In this document: piece after piece, positions 57,105-64,000 of the stretch
Position numbering within the stretch: position 1 is the first letter of the stretch
How the letters are laid out: each line of letters begins with the position of its first letter
NCBI GenBank assembly: GCA_963840565.1
Contig: CAWIZH010000002.1
Coordinates: 1,184,513 to 1,248,512, forward strand
DNA from: VRUE01 sp963840565
GTDB taxonomy: Bacteria > Actinomycetota > Thermoleophilia > Solirubrobacterales > 70-9
Reading direction: 5' to 3'
DNA: 64,000 nucleotides
Notes under the pieces: model-generated
What the model saw: only the letters and a program-made list of their open reading frames with translations
Databases searched by the model: none
Told to the model about the DNA's origin: nothing
Translations under genes and position numbers: made by a program

Positions 57105-58937
57105 TCAGGCGCGAGCCGGCTCGGCGACGCGCTCGGCGGCGGCAACCACATGCGCCGCGTCGATGCCGGCGGCGGCGAGCAGCGCCTCGGGAGGCCCACT
57201 CCCAGGACGCTCGGTGACCGCAAGGCGCTCCAGCTTTACGCCGGCGCCCGCGGTGGCCAACACGGCGGCGACGACGTCGCCGATGCCGCCCTCGGCCCAG
57301 TGGTCCTCGACCGTCACCAGAGCGCCCGTCTCCTCGGCGGCCTCGAGCACGGTCGCGGCGTCGACAGGCTTAACCGAGTAGAGGTCGATCACCCGGGCGG
57401 CGATGCCCTTCTCGGCGAGCTCATCGGCGGCGGTGAGGCATTCGCGCAGGGTGATGCCGGCGCCGATCAGGGTGACCGCGTCCTCTCCGCTCGAGCGGAC
57501 CGTGCGGCTGCCGCCGATCTCGAAGCTCTCGTCCGCCGCATAGAGCACCGGCGTCGCCTCGCGGGTGGTGCGCAGGTAGCTGACACCGCGGTGCCGGCGC
57601 ATCGCGTCGAGCAGCTGCACTGCCTGGTTGGCGTCGCTGGGGTAGAGCACGACGCTGCCGAAGACGGCGCGCAGCGAGGCGATGTCTTCAAGCGCCATCT
57701 GCGAGGGACCGTCGGGGCCGATCGAGACGCCGACGTGGGAGCCGCAGAGCTTCAGGTCGGCGTCGGAGATCGCCGCCATCCGAACGAAGTCATAGGCGCG
57801 GCTGAGGAAGGCGCCGAAGGAGGAGGCGAACGGCTTCCAGCCGCGGGTCTGCATACCGACCGCGGCAGCGACCATCTGCTGCTCGGCGATGTACATCTCG
57901 AAGAAGCGCTCCGGGTGCTTGGCGGCGAAGCGTTCGGCGTAAGTCGAGTTGCCGACCTCGCCGTCGAGCGCGACGACCTTCTCGTCGACGGAGCCGAGCC
58001 AGGCGAGGGCGTCGCCGTAGGCGGCGCGGGTCGCGACCTTCTCGCCGACCTCATAGCTGGGCCGCTCCACCGCTGTCCTCGTAATCTCGAATGGCTTCGG
58101 CGGCGGCGGCGAGGCGACCTCGACGCTGAGCGAGCGGATCCCGCCCAGCTCCTCGACCGCGGCCTCGGGATCTGCCAGCGGCTTGCCGTGCTGGTTCTCC
58201 TTGTCCTCGACCGCGGCAACGCCCGAGCCCTTCTTGGTGCGGGCGAAGATCACCGCAGGGCGGTCGGCCTCCTGAGCGCGCCCGTAGGCCGCGTCGATCG
58301 CCTCGAGGTCGTGCCCGTCGATCTCCTGCACGTCCCAGCCGCAGGCGCTCGCCCGCGCCGCCAGCGAAGAGGTATCCCAGCCGTGCATGGTCTGGCCGCG
58401 CTGGCCGAGCCGGTTGACGTCGACGACCGCGATCAGGTTGTTCAGCTGCGCGAAGCCGGCGTGCTCGAAGGCCTCCCACATCGATCCCTCGGCCAGCTCG
58501 GAGTCACCGCAGAGCACCCAGACCCGCAGATCGGAGTGCTCGAGGCGGTCCGCGGCGAGCGCGATCCCGACCGAGATCGGCAGGCCCTGGCCGAGCGAGC
58601 CGGTGGCGACGTCGACCCAGGGAAGTTCCGGCGTCGGGTGGCCCTGCAGGCGCGAGCCGAACTCGCGGAAGGTGAGCAGCTCCTCGTCGTCGATCGCGCC
58701 GGCCGCCTTGTAGAGCGAGTAGAGCAGCGGCGAGGCGTGTCCCTTGGAGAAGACGAGGTGGTCGTTTGCCGGGTTCTCGGGAGCGTCGAAGTCGTAGCGC
58801 AGGTACTTGCTGAAGAGCACCGCCATCAGGTCGGCGGCCGACATCGATGAGGTCGGATGCCCGGAGTTCGCCGCAGCGGCGGCGCGGACCGAATCGACTC
58901 GAAGCTGCTGGGCTAGCTCGTGCACGGGCGCGGACAA
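57105..58937 (-). CDS. tkt: Transketolase
   Basis: 610 residues in one chain, slightly shorter than typical 660-residue transketolases. Thiamine diphosphate enzyme moving C2 units between sugar phosphates. Motifs are NSGHPTSSMSAADLMAVLF, FSKGHASPLLYSLYKA, the ThDP/Mg site GDSELAEGSMWEAFEHA with VDVNRLGQ, and the pyrimidine-domain FEMYIAEQQMVAAAVG. The C-terminal domain is TLIGAGITLRECLTAAD. The order resembles transketolases of archaea and actinobacteria with shorter linkers. No other pentose-phosphate gene is adjacent. Confidence 0.93.
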   Translation of the reverse strand: MSAPVHELAQQLRVDSVRAAAAANSGHPTSSMSAADLMAVLFSKYLRYDFDAPENPANDHLVFSKGHASPLLYSLYKAAGAIDDEELLTFREFGSRLQGHPTPELPWVDVATGSLGQGLPISVGIALAADRLEHSDLRVWVLCGDSELAEGSMWEAFEHAGFAQLNNLIAVVDVNRLGQRGQTMHGWDTSSLAARASACGWDVQEIDGHDLEAIDAAYGRAQEADRPAVIFARTKKGSGVAAVEDKENQHGKPLADPEAAVEELGGIRSLSVEVASPPPPKPFEITRTAVERPSYEVGEKVATRAAYGDALAWLGSVDEKVVALDGEVGNSTYAERFAAKHPERFFEMYIAEQQMVAAAVGMQTRGWKPFASSFGAFLSRAYDFVRMAAISDADLKLCGSHVGVSIGPDGPSQMALEDIASLRAVFGSVVLYPSDANQAVQLLDAMRRHRGVSYLRTTREATPVLYAADESFEIGGSRTVRSSGEDAVTLIGAGITLRECLTAADELAEKGIAARVIDLYSVKPVDAATVLEAAEETGALVTVEDHWAEGGIGDVVAAVLATAGAGVKLERLAVTERPGSGPPEALLAAAGIDAAHVVAAAERVAEPARA

Positions 58938-58946
58938 TATCTAGCG

Positions 58947-59978
58947 CTAGCCGATCGCGACCATGCGCTCGATCGGCAGCCGCGCCCGCTCGGCAATCTC
59001 GGCCTGCACGCTGACCTCGAACTTCATATCGCGCAGGCTGTCGCGCAGCTTCGGCAGCGTGATCATCTTCATGTACTTGCAGAAGGCCATCCGGTTTGCC
59101 TCGACCAGGTTGGCCCGCGGCGCCGCCTGCTGCAGCGGATAGAGCATCCCGTTCTCGGTGGCGACGATGAAGCTGCCGTCGGGGTTCTTTTCGACGTGGT
59201 CGAGCATCCCCGAGGTGGAGAGCATGTGGACGCCGTCGGGCTCGATGTCGCCGGCGGCGACGTACTCCATCGCCTGCGTGGCGCAACCGCACTCGGGGTG
59301 GATCAGCAGCTCGGCCTCGGGATGTTCGGAGCGGGTCTGGGCGATGTCGCCGGGACGGATGCCGGCGTGGACGTGGCACTCGCCGTCCCAGATGTGGAAC
59401 CGGGTGCGGCGCTCGGCGTCCTCGCGGATTCCGGTCTCGCGCTCGACGAACGCGCCCAGCCACATGTCGGGCCCGAAGAGGATCTCGGTATCAGCGCCGT
59501 GCTCGGCCCAGATGTGCTCGACCACCTTGACCGCGTTGGATGAAGTGCAGCAGTAGTCGGTCTCGGCCTTGACCTCGGCTGAGGTGTTGACGTACATGAC
59601 GACGATCGCGCCGGGGTGCTCGGCCTTCCAGCCGCGCAACTGATCAGCGTCGATCGAGTCGGCGAGCGAGCAGCCCGCGCCGAGATCGGGAATCAGCACG
59701 GTCTTCTGCGGCGAGAGGATCGAGGCCGTCTCGGCCATGAAGTGGACGCCGCAGAATGCGATCGCGTCGGCGTCGGTGGCCGCCGCCTCGCGTGAGAGCC
59801 CCAGCGAGTCGCCCATGTGGTCGGCAACGTCCTGGACCTCGGGCAGTTGGTAGTTGTGGGCGAGGATCACCGCGTTGCGCTCAGCGGCGAGCGCGCGCAC
59901 CTCATCGCTCAGGGCAGCGATCTCTTCGGGCGAGAGGGCGTCCGGTGTCGTGGGTTGGATCGTCGGGAGCTCTTGCAT
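58947..59978 (-). CDS. nadA: Quinolinate synthase
   Basis: 343 residues from the ATG at 59978 after GGAAGGG. Makes quinolinate from iminoaspartate and dihydroxyacetone phosphate in NAD synthesis using a [4Fe-4S] cluster. The three cluster cysteines fall in AIAFCGVHFMAE, DYCCTSSNAVKV and IHPECGCATQAME. HNYQLPEVQDVADHMGDSL is the substrate-site signature. nadC lies 1 kb away on the same strand beyond the fpg-like gene; nadB is not in the window. Confidence 0.95.
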   Translation of the reverse strand: MQELPTIQPTTPDALSPEEIAALSDEVRALAAERNAVILAHNYQLPEVQDVADHMGDSLGLSREAAATDADAIAFCGVHFMAETASILSPQKTVLIPDLGAGCSLADSIDADQLRGWKAEHPGAIVVMYVNTSAEVKAETDYCCTSSNAVKVVEHIWAEHGADTEILFGPDMWLGAFVERETGIREDAERRTRFHIWDGECHVHAGIRPGDIAQTRSEHPEAELLIHPECGCATQAMEYVAAGDIEPDGVHMLSTSGMLDHVEKNPDGSFIVATENGMLYPLQQAAPRANLVEANRMAFCKYMKMITLPKLRDSLRDMKFEVSVQAEIAERARLPIERMVAIG

Positions 59979-60064
59979 TGAGCCCTTCCTTTCCTGATGT
60001 TCGCTGGCCCGGCAGGGTGCCTTGAACCAGTCGAATGAACGAGGTTCAAGTCTAGCGGTCTCGG

Positions 60065-60149
60065 CCGCGGGTCCTGTCGGAGGGGGAGGGGGGCACTGCG
60101 GGCGGGCCACGGTCCGTCCTCGACCCCCCTCCCCCTCCGCCACCCGCGG
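60065..60149. repeat. GC-rich inverted repeat between nadA and the fpg-like gene
   Basis: A 16-bp inner stem (60078-60093 with 60124-60139: a G-rich strand CGGAGGGGGAGGGGGG and its complement) plus an 8-bp outer stem CCGCGGGT / ACCCGCGG. It lies between divergent genes, 28 bases before the fpg-like ATG. Very stable; it could affect both promoters or form a G-quadruplex. Confidence 0.7.
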
Positions 60150-60176
60150 ACGAGGCGTAGGCGCGAGACTTGTTCC

Positions 60177-61022
60177 ATGCCCGAGTTGCCTGAGGTTGAG
60201 ATCACGGCGCGGCGGTTGAACACCGCCTTGGTGGGAGCTTCGGTCGAATCGGCCGTTGCGCCGGGGATGAACGTGATGAAGACCTTCGATCCCCCGCTCG
60301 AAGAGCTGGTCGGGCGAAAGGTGACCGGGGTTCGGCGGGTAGGCAAGATGCCCGTCGTCGACTTCGGCGACCTGGCCCTGTTGATCCACCTGATGTCCGC
60401 TGGGCGATTGCGGCTTTTTGACAAACGAGCCTCGGTGAAGGACCGGGCGTCGCGAGTATTGGTGCGACTCGAAGACGACAGGGAGTTGCGCCTGCGCGAG
60501 TTTGGGACGAAGCAACGGGCCTGGGCAAAGCTGCTCGCCGTCGACGCTGTCGCGGAAGACGAGATGGTCGCCTCGCTGGGACCAGAAGCCTGGCCGGCGC
60601 CACCAATGGAAGAGTTCGCAGCGCTGATCAAACAGCCGCGGCATTTGCACCCTCTGCTGCGACACCAGCGAGACATCGCGGGGATAGGGCGCTCCTGGGT
60701 CGACGAGATCCTTTGGGAGGCTCGCCTCTCGCCCTTCAAGAAGGGCTCTGAACTCGAGGATGAAGAGGTAGCGCGGCTACACGGAGCCCTTCGCGTACTG
60801 GGCGACGCAATCGATCACTACGAGGAGACGATCGGCGAGCAGCTACCGGACAAGGTGCCGATGCCGCTGCAGGTCCACAAGCGCGAGGGCGAGCCCTGCC
60901 CGCGCTGCGGCACCACGATCGAGGCTGTCTTCTTCTCGGAGCATCAGACCAACTACTGCCCCAAGGAGCAAACGGGCGGCAGGGTACTCAAGGACCGCCG
61001 CCTCTCGCGCCTGCTGAAGTAG
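60177..61022 (+). CDS. Fpg/Nei-family DNA glycosylase with altered zinc finger
   Basis: 281 residues. The catalytic N-terminus PELPEVEITARRL has Pro2 and Glu3 intact, and the beta-loop Lys is present in RRVGKMPVVDF. The helix-two-turn-helix reads DIAGIGRSWVDEILWEARLSP, with Arg-Ser where Fpg usually has Asn. The zinc finger starts CPRCGTTIEAV but ends NYCPKEQTGGR: the fourth Cys is Glu. It removes oxidised bases with AP-lyase activity if functional. It could be a lineage-specific Fpg-like variant rather than standard MutM. Confidence 0.87.
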   Translation: MPELPEVEITARRLNTALVGASVESAVAPGMNVMKTFDPPLEELVGRKVTGVRRVGKMPVVDFGDLALLIHLMSAGRLRLFDKRASVKDRASRVLVRLEDDRELRLREFGTKQRAWAKLLAVDAVAEDEMVASLGPEAWPAPPMEEFAALIKQPRHLHPLLRHQRDIAGIGRSWVDEILWEARLSPFKKGSELEDEEVARLHGALRVLGDAIDHYEETIGEQLPDKVPMPLQVHKREGEPCPRCGTTIEAVFFSEHQTNYCPKEQTGGRVLKDRRLSRLLK

Positions 61023-61868
61023 CTAAGCCAGCTCGATCAGCATGCTGAAGTCGAGCGTGGGAGCTGAGTGGGTCAGGGCTCCGACGGAGATCAGGTCGAC
61101 GCCTGTTTCGGCGATGCCCCGCACCGTCTCTAGATCCACGCCCCCGGAAGCCTCCAATGAAGGGCCCTTTCCGGCACCGGCGTTTTCGTCACGCAGCCTT
61201 ACTGCCCCACGCAACGTCTCAAGGTCCATGTTGTCGAGCAGGAGGATGTCAGCGCCGGTGCCGAGCGCGTAGGCGACCTCATCGAGGTTGCGGCACTCGA
61301 CCTCGACCGCCAAGTCCGGATGCTTGCTGCGCGCACCGTAAACCGCCTTGGCAAGGCTGCCGGCGAGCGCGATGTGGTTCTCCTTGATCAGGATCGCGTC
61401 GTAGAGGCCGATGCGGTGGTTGCGGCCACCGCCGGCGAGGACGGCAGCCTTCTCCAGGCCACGCAACCCCGGCGTCGTCTTGCGCGTGTCGAGGATCGCG
61501 GCCCCCGTGCCCGCCACCGCCTCGACGAAGCGCGCGGTCAGCGTCGCCACCCCGGAGAGGTGGCCGAGAAAGTTGAGCGCCGTCCGCTCGGCCGCAAGCA
61601 GCGCCGCGGCCGGACCGCTGGCAAACAGGACCTCGGCGGGCACGGAGTCGCGCCACTGCCCCTCGACCACCAGATTGTCCACGTCCTCGACCCCACACTG
61701 CCGCATCGTCTCCCCAACAAGCTCCAGCCCATAGACGACGCCCGGCTGCTTCTGCACGATCCGCGCCCGTCCCCGCGCCTCGGACGGCACCGTCGCCTCG
61801 GATGTGACGTCTCCGCCGCCGAGATCCTCGGCAAGCGCACGAGCCACGAGATCGCTCAGATCAGCCAT
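61023..61868 (-). CDS. nadC: Nicotinate-nucleotide pyrophosphorylase (quinolinate phosphoribosyltransferase)
   Basis: 281 residues. Converts quinolinate and PRPP to nicotinate mononucleotide. Features are TSEATVPSEARGRARIVQK, ERTALNFLGHLSGVATLT, ILDTRKTTPGLRGLEKAAV, GGGRNHRIGLYDAILIKENH and the C-terminal ASGGVDLETVRGIAETGVD phosphate site. It ends back to back with the fpg-like gene with no gap. It is the next NAD-pathway enzyme after nadA. Confidence 0.95.
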   Translation of the reverse strand: MADLSDLVARALAEDLGGGDVTSEATVPSEARGRARIVQKQPGVVYGLELVGETMRQCGVEDVDNLVVEGQWRDSVPAEVLFASGPAAALLAAERTALNFLGHLSGVATLTARFVEAVAGTGAAILDTRKTTPGLRGLEKAAVLAGGGRNHRIGLYDAILIKENHIALAGSLAKAVYGARSKHPDLAVEVECRNLDEVAYALGTGADILLLDNMDLETLRGAVRLRDENAGAGKGPSLEASGGVDLETVRGIAETGVDLISVGALTHSAPTLDFSMLIELA

Positions 61869-61927
61869 CGCCGCACCCTAGCGGCGGCCTCTCACGTCGA
61901 GCCCCGCCACAGCGTTTAATCCAGTGA

Positions 61928-62389
61928 GTGACCGACTTGCCTCCCTTCCAGACACTCCTCGATGAACATGCCGCAGACGTGATGGGCGTTTTGCGCGGGG
62001 CGGTGGGTCGCACCGACGCGGACGATTGCTTTCAAGAGACCTTCATCGCCGCGCTCCGTGCCTACCCGAAGCTGAAGGACGCGAGCAACCTGCGCGGCTG
62101 GCTGTTGACGATCGCCCACCGCAAGGCGATCGACCACCACCGCGCCAATGGCCGGCGTGCGGTTCCGGTCGCAGAGGTGATCGAGGTGGCGGTCAGCGAC
62201 CCGGAGCCCGGCGACGGCATCTGGGAGAAGGTCGGCGCGCTGCCGCCGAAGCAGCGAGCCGCCGTCGCCCTGCGCTACGGCAGCGACCTGCCCCACGCCG
62301 AGATCGCCGCCGCGCTCGGCTGCTCGCCGGAGGCGGCGCGGCGCAGCCTGCACGAGGGAATCAAACGACTGAGGAAGGAGCTGGCATGA
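61928..62389 (+). CDS. RNA polymerase ECF-type sigma factor
   Basis: 153 residues from GTG at 61928. The sigma-2 region is VLRGAVGRTDADDCFQETFIAALRAYPKL with NLRGWLLTIAHRKAIDHHR, cited here as landmarks, and the sigma-4 region is LPPKQRAAVALRYGSDL with HAEIAAALGCSPEAARRSLHE. No anti-sigma gene is adjacent. The TGA overlaps the ATG of the DNA-alkylation repair gene, so the two are coupled. Confidence 0.87.
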   Translation: MTDLPPFQTLLDEHAADVMGVLRGAVGRTDADDCFQETFIAALRAYPKLKDASNLRGWLLTIAHRKAIDHHRANGRRAVPVAEVIEVAVSDPEPGDGIWEKVGALPPKQRAAVALRYGSDLPHAEIAAALGCSPEAARRSLHEGIKRLRKELA

Positions 62390-62937
62390 AGGCATCGCTG
62401 GAACGTCTCGCAAATCGTGCCAATCAGGAGGGCCTGCTCGACGTCGCCTACACGATGTCCGACTCCCCCTTCGGGCCTTTGCTGCTCGCCGCCACCCCGC
62501 GGGGGCTGGTCAAGCTGAGCCTGCCCGGCCACGACCCGGAGGAGGCGCTGGAGGATCTCGCCGCGCGGATCTCGCCGCGCCTCCTCGAGGCCCCGGCGCG
62601 CCTCGACGAGGCCCGCCGCGAGCTCGACCTCTACTTCGAGGGCAAGCTGACCGAGTTCGACCTGCCGCTCGACTGGCAGCTGAGCAAGGACTTCCGCCGC
62701 CGGGCGCTGCGCGCGATCGACCGCATCCCCTACGGCAAGACCCGCAGCTACACCGAGATCGCCCGCAGCGCCGGCAATGAGCGCGCGGTGCGGGCCGCCG
62801 GCAGCGCCTGCGGGGCCAACCCGATCCCGATCGTCGTCCCCTGTCATCGCGTGCTGCGCACGGGCGGTGCTCTCGGCGGCTACGGCGGCGGCCTGCCGAT
62901 GAAGGAAGCGCTGCTGGAGCTCGAGGGAATCCGCTAG
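62386..62937 (+). CDS. ogt: Methylated-DNA-[protein]-cysteine S-methyltransferase
   Basis: 183 residues. The suicide repair domain carries the acceptor Cys in IPIVVPCHRVLRTGGALGGY, the DNA-binding helix YTEIARSAGNERAVRAAG and the preceding FRRRALRAIDRIPYGKTRSY. It removes alkyl groups from O6-guanine. The ATGA overlap with the sigma gene suggests that the sigma factor directs an alkylation response. It ends convergently with a hydrolase gene; the stop codons overlap by two bases. Confidence 0.93.
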   Translation: MKASLERLANRANQEGLLDVAYTMSDSPFGPLLLAATPRGLVKLSLPGHDPEEALEDLAARISPRLLEAPARLDEARRELDLYFEGKLTEFDLPLDWQLSKDFRRRALRAIDRIPYGKTRSYTEIARSAGNERAVRAAGSACGANPIPIVVPCHRVLRTGGALGGYGGGLPMKEALLELEGIR

Positions 62938-63824
62938 GCGGAAGCAGCGACGGGCCCGAATAGCTCGCGCGCCCGCTCGATCACGAGCTCAGGCCGCTCC
63001 TCGGCGATGAAGTGGCCGCAGCGCTCGACTATCTCGACGCTCATGTCATCCGTGCAGGGCTCGTAGCCGGCGAGAATGTCCCCCCGCACCACCGGGTCGG
63101 CCTCGCCGGCAAGGAGGCGCGTCGGCACCGAACTGCGCCGGGAGCGGTAGTGGCCCTTTTTCAGGCGCGGCAGCTCGCGGGTGAGAAAGCTGCGGTAGAG
63201 GTGGGAGGAAGCGAGCGCGTGGTCGCGCGGGCGGAAGCTCTGCGCGAAGCAGTTGAGCTCTGCCTCGCTCCAGCGCATGTCGGGGTGCGAGCCGCGCGTG
63301 TGAACGAGCTTGACGAAGCCGGGAGCGTGACGGAGGACGGCGGTGCCCAAGCCAGGACTGGCGAGGAGAAACTGGTAGGCGGTCCGGTTGAGCATTTGAA
63401 GCGAGGGCTTCGGGGGCTCGAACCACGGGTGCCCGATCGCGAGGACCAGGTAGTGGTTGATGCGCTCGGGCGCATCGAGGCAGAGCAGGAAGCCGGTGTA
63501 ACCGCCCCAGTCGTGACCGATCAGCTCAACCCGGTCAAGCCCCAGCTCGTCGAGCAGCGCCAGGGCGTCGGCCGCGAATCCCTGCATCTCGTAGCGCCCC
63601 GCGGGCGCGTCGCTCCAACCGAAGCCGCGCAGGTCGGGGCAGATCACCCGGCGTTCGGAGGCCAGTGCCGGAATCACCTTGCGCCAGGCCCACCAGTGCT
63701 GCGGCCAGCCGTGCAGAAGCAGGACGGCCGGCCCCTCCCCCGCTTCGGCGACGTGCAGCCGCGTCCCATTCACGTCGAGATAGCGGTGAGTAACACCGTC
63801 GAGCTCTGGAAGCGGTCCGTGCAT
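62934..63824 (-). CDS. Alpha/beta-hydrolase (epoxide hydrolase / haloalkane dehalogenase type)
   Basis: 296 residues. The oxyanion motif is LLLHGWPQHWWAWRKV, the nucleophile elbow is LIGHDWGGYTGF with Asp as nucleophile, which indicates epoxide hydrolase or dehalogenase chemistry rather than an esterase. A cap domain covers about 130-220 and the catalytic His is in ERCGHFIAEERPE. Substrate is unknown. Confidence 0.88.
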   Translation of the reverse strand: MHGPLPELDGVTHRYLDVNGTRLHVAEAGEGPAVLLLHGWPQHWWAWRKVIPALASERRVICPDLRGFGWSDAPAGRYEMQGFAADALALLDELGLDRVELIGHDWGGYTGFLLCLDAPERINHYLVLAIGHPWFEPPKPSLQMLNRTAYQFLLASPGLGTAVLRHAPGFVKLVHTRGSHPDMRWSEAELNCFAQSFRPRDHALASSHLYRSFLTRELPRLKKGHYRSRRSSVPTRLLAGEADPVVRGDILAGYEPCTDDMSVEIVERCGHFIAEERPELVIERARELFGPVAASA

Positions 63825-63906
63825 CTCTAGGAATCTATAGAGGGGGAACCCACACGCCGCCGTGCGCAGCTCAAGTCGGCCGCAACCGGCGCCGATCTGT
63901 CACCAA

Positions 63907-64000
63907 ATGGATCACTCGAACAACCGGACCTCGCTGCGCTCCTCGCAGCCCATGTCCAGGCTCGCCACCCTCGCCTGGTCCCTCCTGGCGATCTCGCTGC
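63907..64000 (+). CDS. Start of a possible membrane or exported protein (partial)
   Basis: An open frame from the ATG at 63907 (MDHSNNRTSLRSSQP, with a second ATG at 63952) enters a hydrophobic stretch LATLAWSLLAISL at the window edge, as in a signal peptide or first membrane helix. Too little is visible to name it; it may not be real. Confidence 0.35.
   Translation, partial: MDHSNNRTSLRSSQPMSRLATLAWSLLAISL

Noticed and set aside
63825..63845. Short palindrome CTCTA-N8-TAGAG before the alpha/beta-hydrolase gene
   Set aside because: Arms of five bases are too short to separate from chance, and no regulator gene is adjacent.
1..64000. tRNA, rRNA, CRISPR arrays, transposases and prophage genes
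   Set aside because: No T-loop/acceptor pattern other than that of tmRNA, no regularly spaced repeats and no recognisable transposase, integrase or phage structural protein.

Overview
The window is high-GC DNA packed with actinobacterial-type genes. These include ftsEX next to a ctp protease, rnr, smpB and tmRNA; an Rpf-like transglycosylase; VapBC modules; a rapZ-uvrC pair; and large secreted proteins followed by basic tails. Together they suggest a Thermoleophilia/Solirubrobacterales-like actinobacterium. That placement is inferred from gene content; no search was run. No tRNA, rRNA, CRISPR array, insertion sequence or prophage was seen.

Layout. 1-5.5 kb: ABC-2 exporter (permease cut by the window edge), rapZ, uvrC and a crotonase-family enzyme. 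5.5-8.4 kb: two tandem cupredoxin lipoproteins, an exported unknown, a type II lumazine synthase and a MaoC hydratase. 8.4-14.8 kb: accessory block with three toxin-antitoxin modules, a small Tad-pilus remnant (two TadE-like proteins and a P-loop-like protein) and an unusual TadG-like/VanY/lytic-transglycosylase fusion. 14.8-31.3 kb: a phosphate/polyphosphate supercluster (pit and its PhoU-like partner, ppk1, a PHP-glycosyltransferase fusion, split CHAD genes, ppx, phoU, pstBACS, two PhoB-type regulators). It carries 11-bp direct-repeat PHO-box candidates and is interrupted at about 21.7-23.2 kb by an AT-richer island. 31.3-43.2 kb: uppP, HD hydrolase, Rpf-like protein, frameshifted purU, cytochrome P450, frameshifted ABC-F, OsmC, MBL hydrolase, DUF1697, peroxiredoxin, tmRNA and a flavin disulfide reductase-like protein. 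43.3-50.2 kb: ftsE-ftsX-ctp-rnr-smpB plus a coiled-coil/HhH membrane protein. 50.3-57.1 kb: three overlapping genes for large secreted proteins. 57.1-64 kb: transketolase, nadA, fpg-like, nadC, ECF sigma plus ogt, and an alpha/beta hydrolase.

The most unusual signal is a set of long near-perfect inverted repeats at gene boundaries. Three copies share one stem (741, 20883 and 47163). Two of these are almost identical, lie one base after a stop codon inside operons, and supply the likely ribosome binding site of the next gene. The third lies in frame inside the PHP-glycosyltransferase gene. A fourth hairpin (34911) has a different, self-complementary stem but a closely similar central sequence. 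Further 16-25 bp perfect inverted repeats start at or next to stop codons (1681, 25134, 41362, 43204) or lie between divergent genes (32147, 60065). They look like one family of hairpin elements, or the product of one mechanism, affecting termination or translational coupling.
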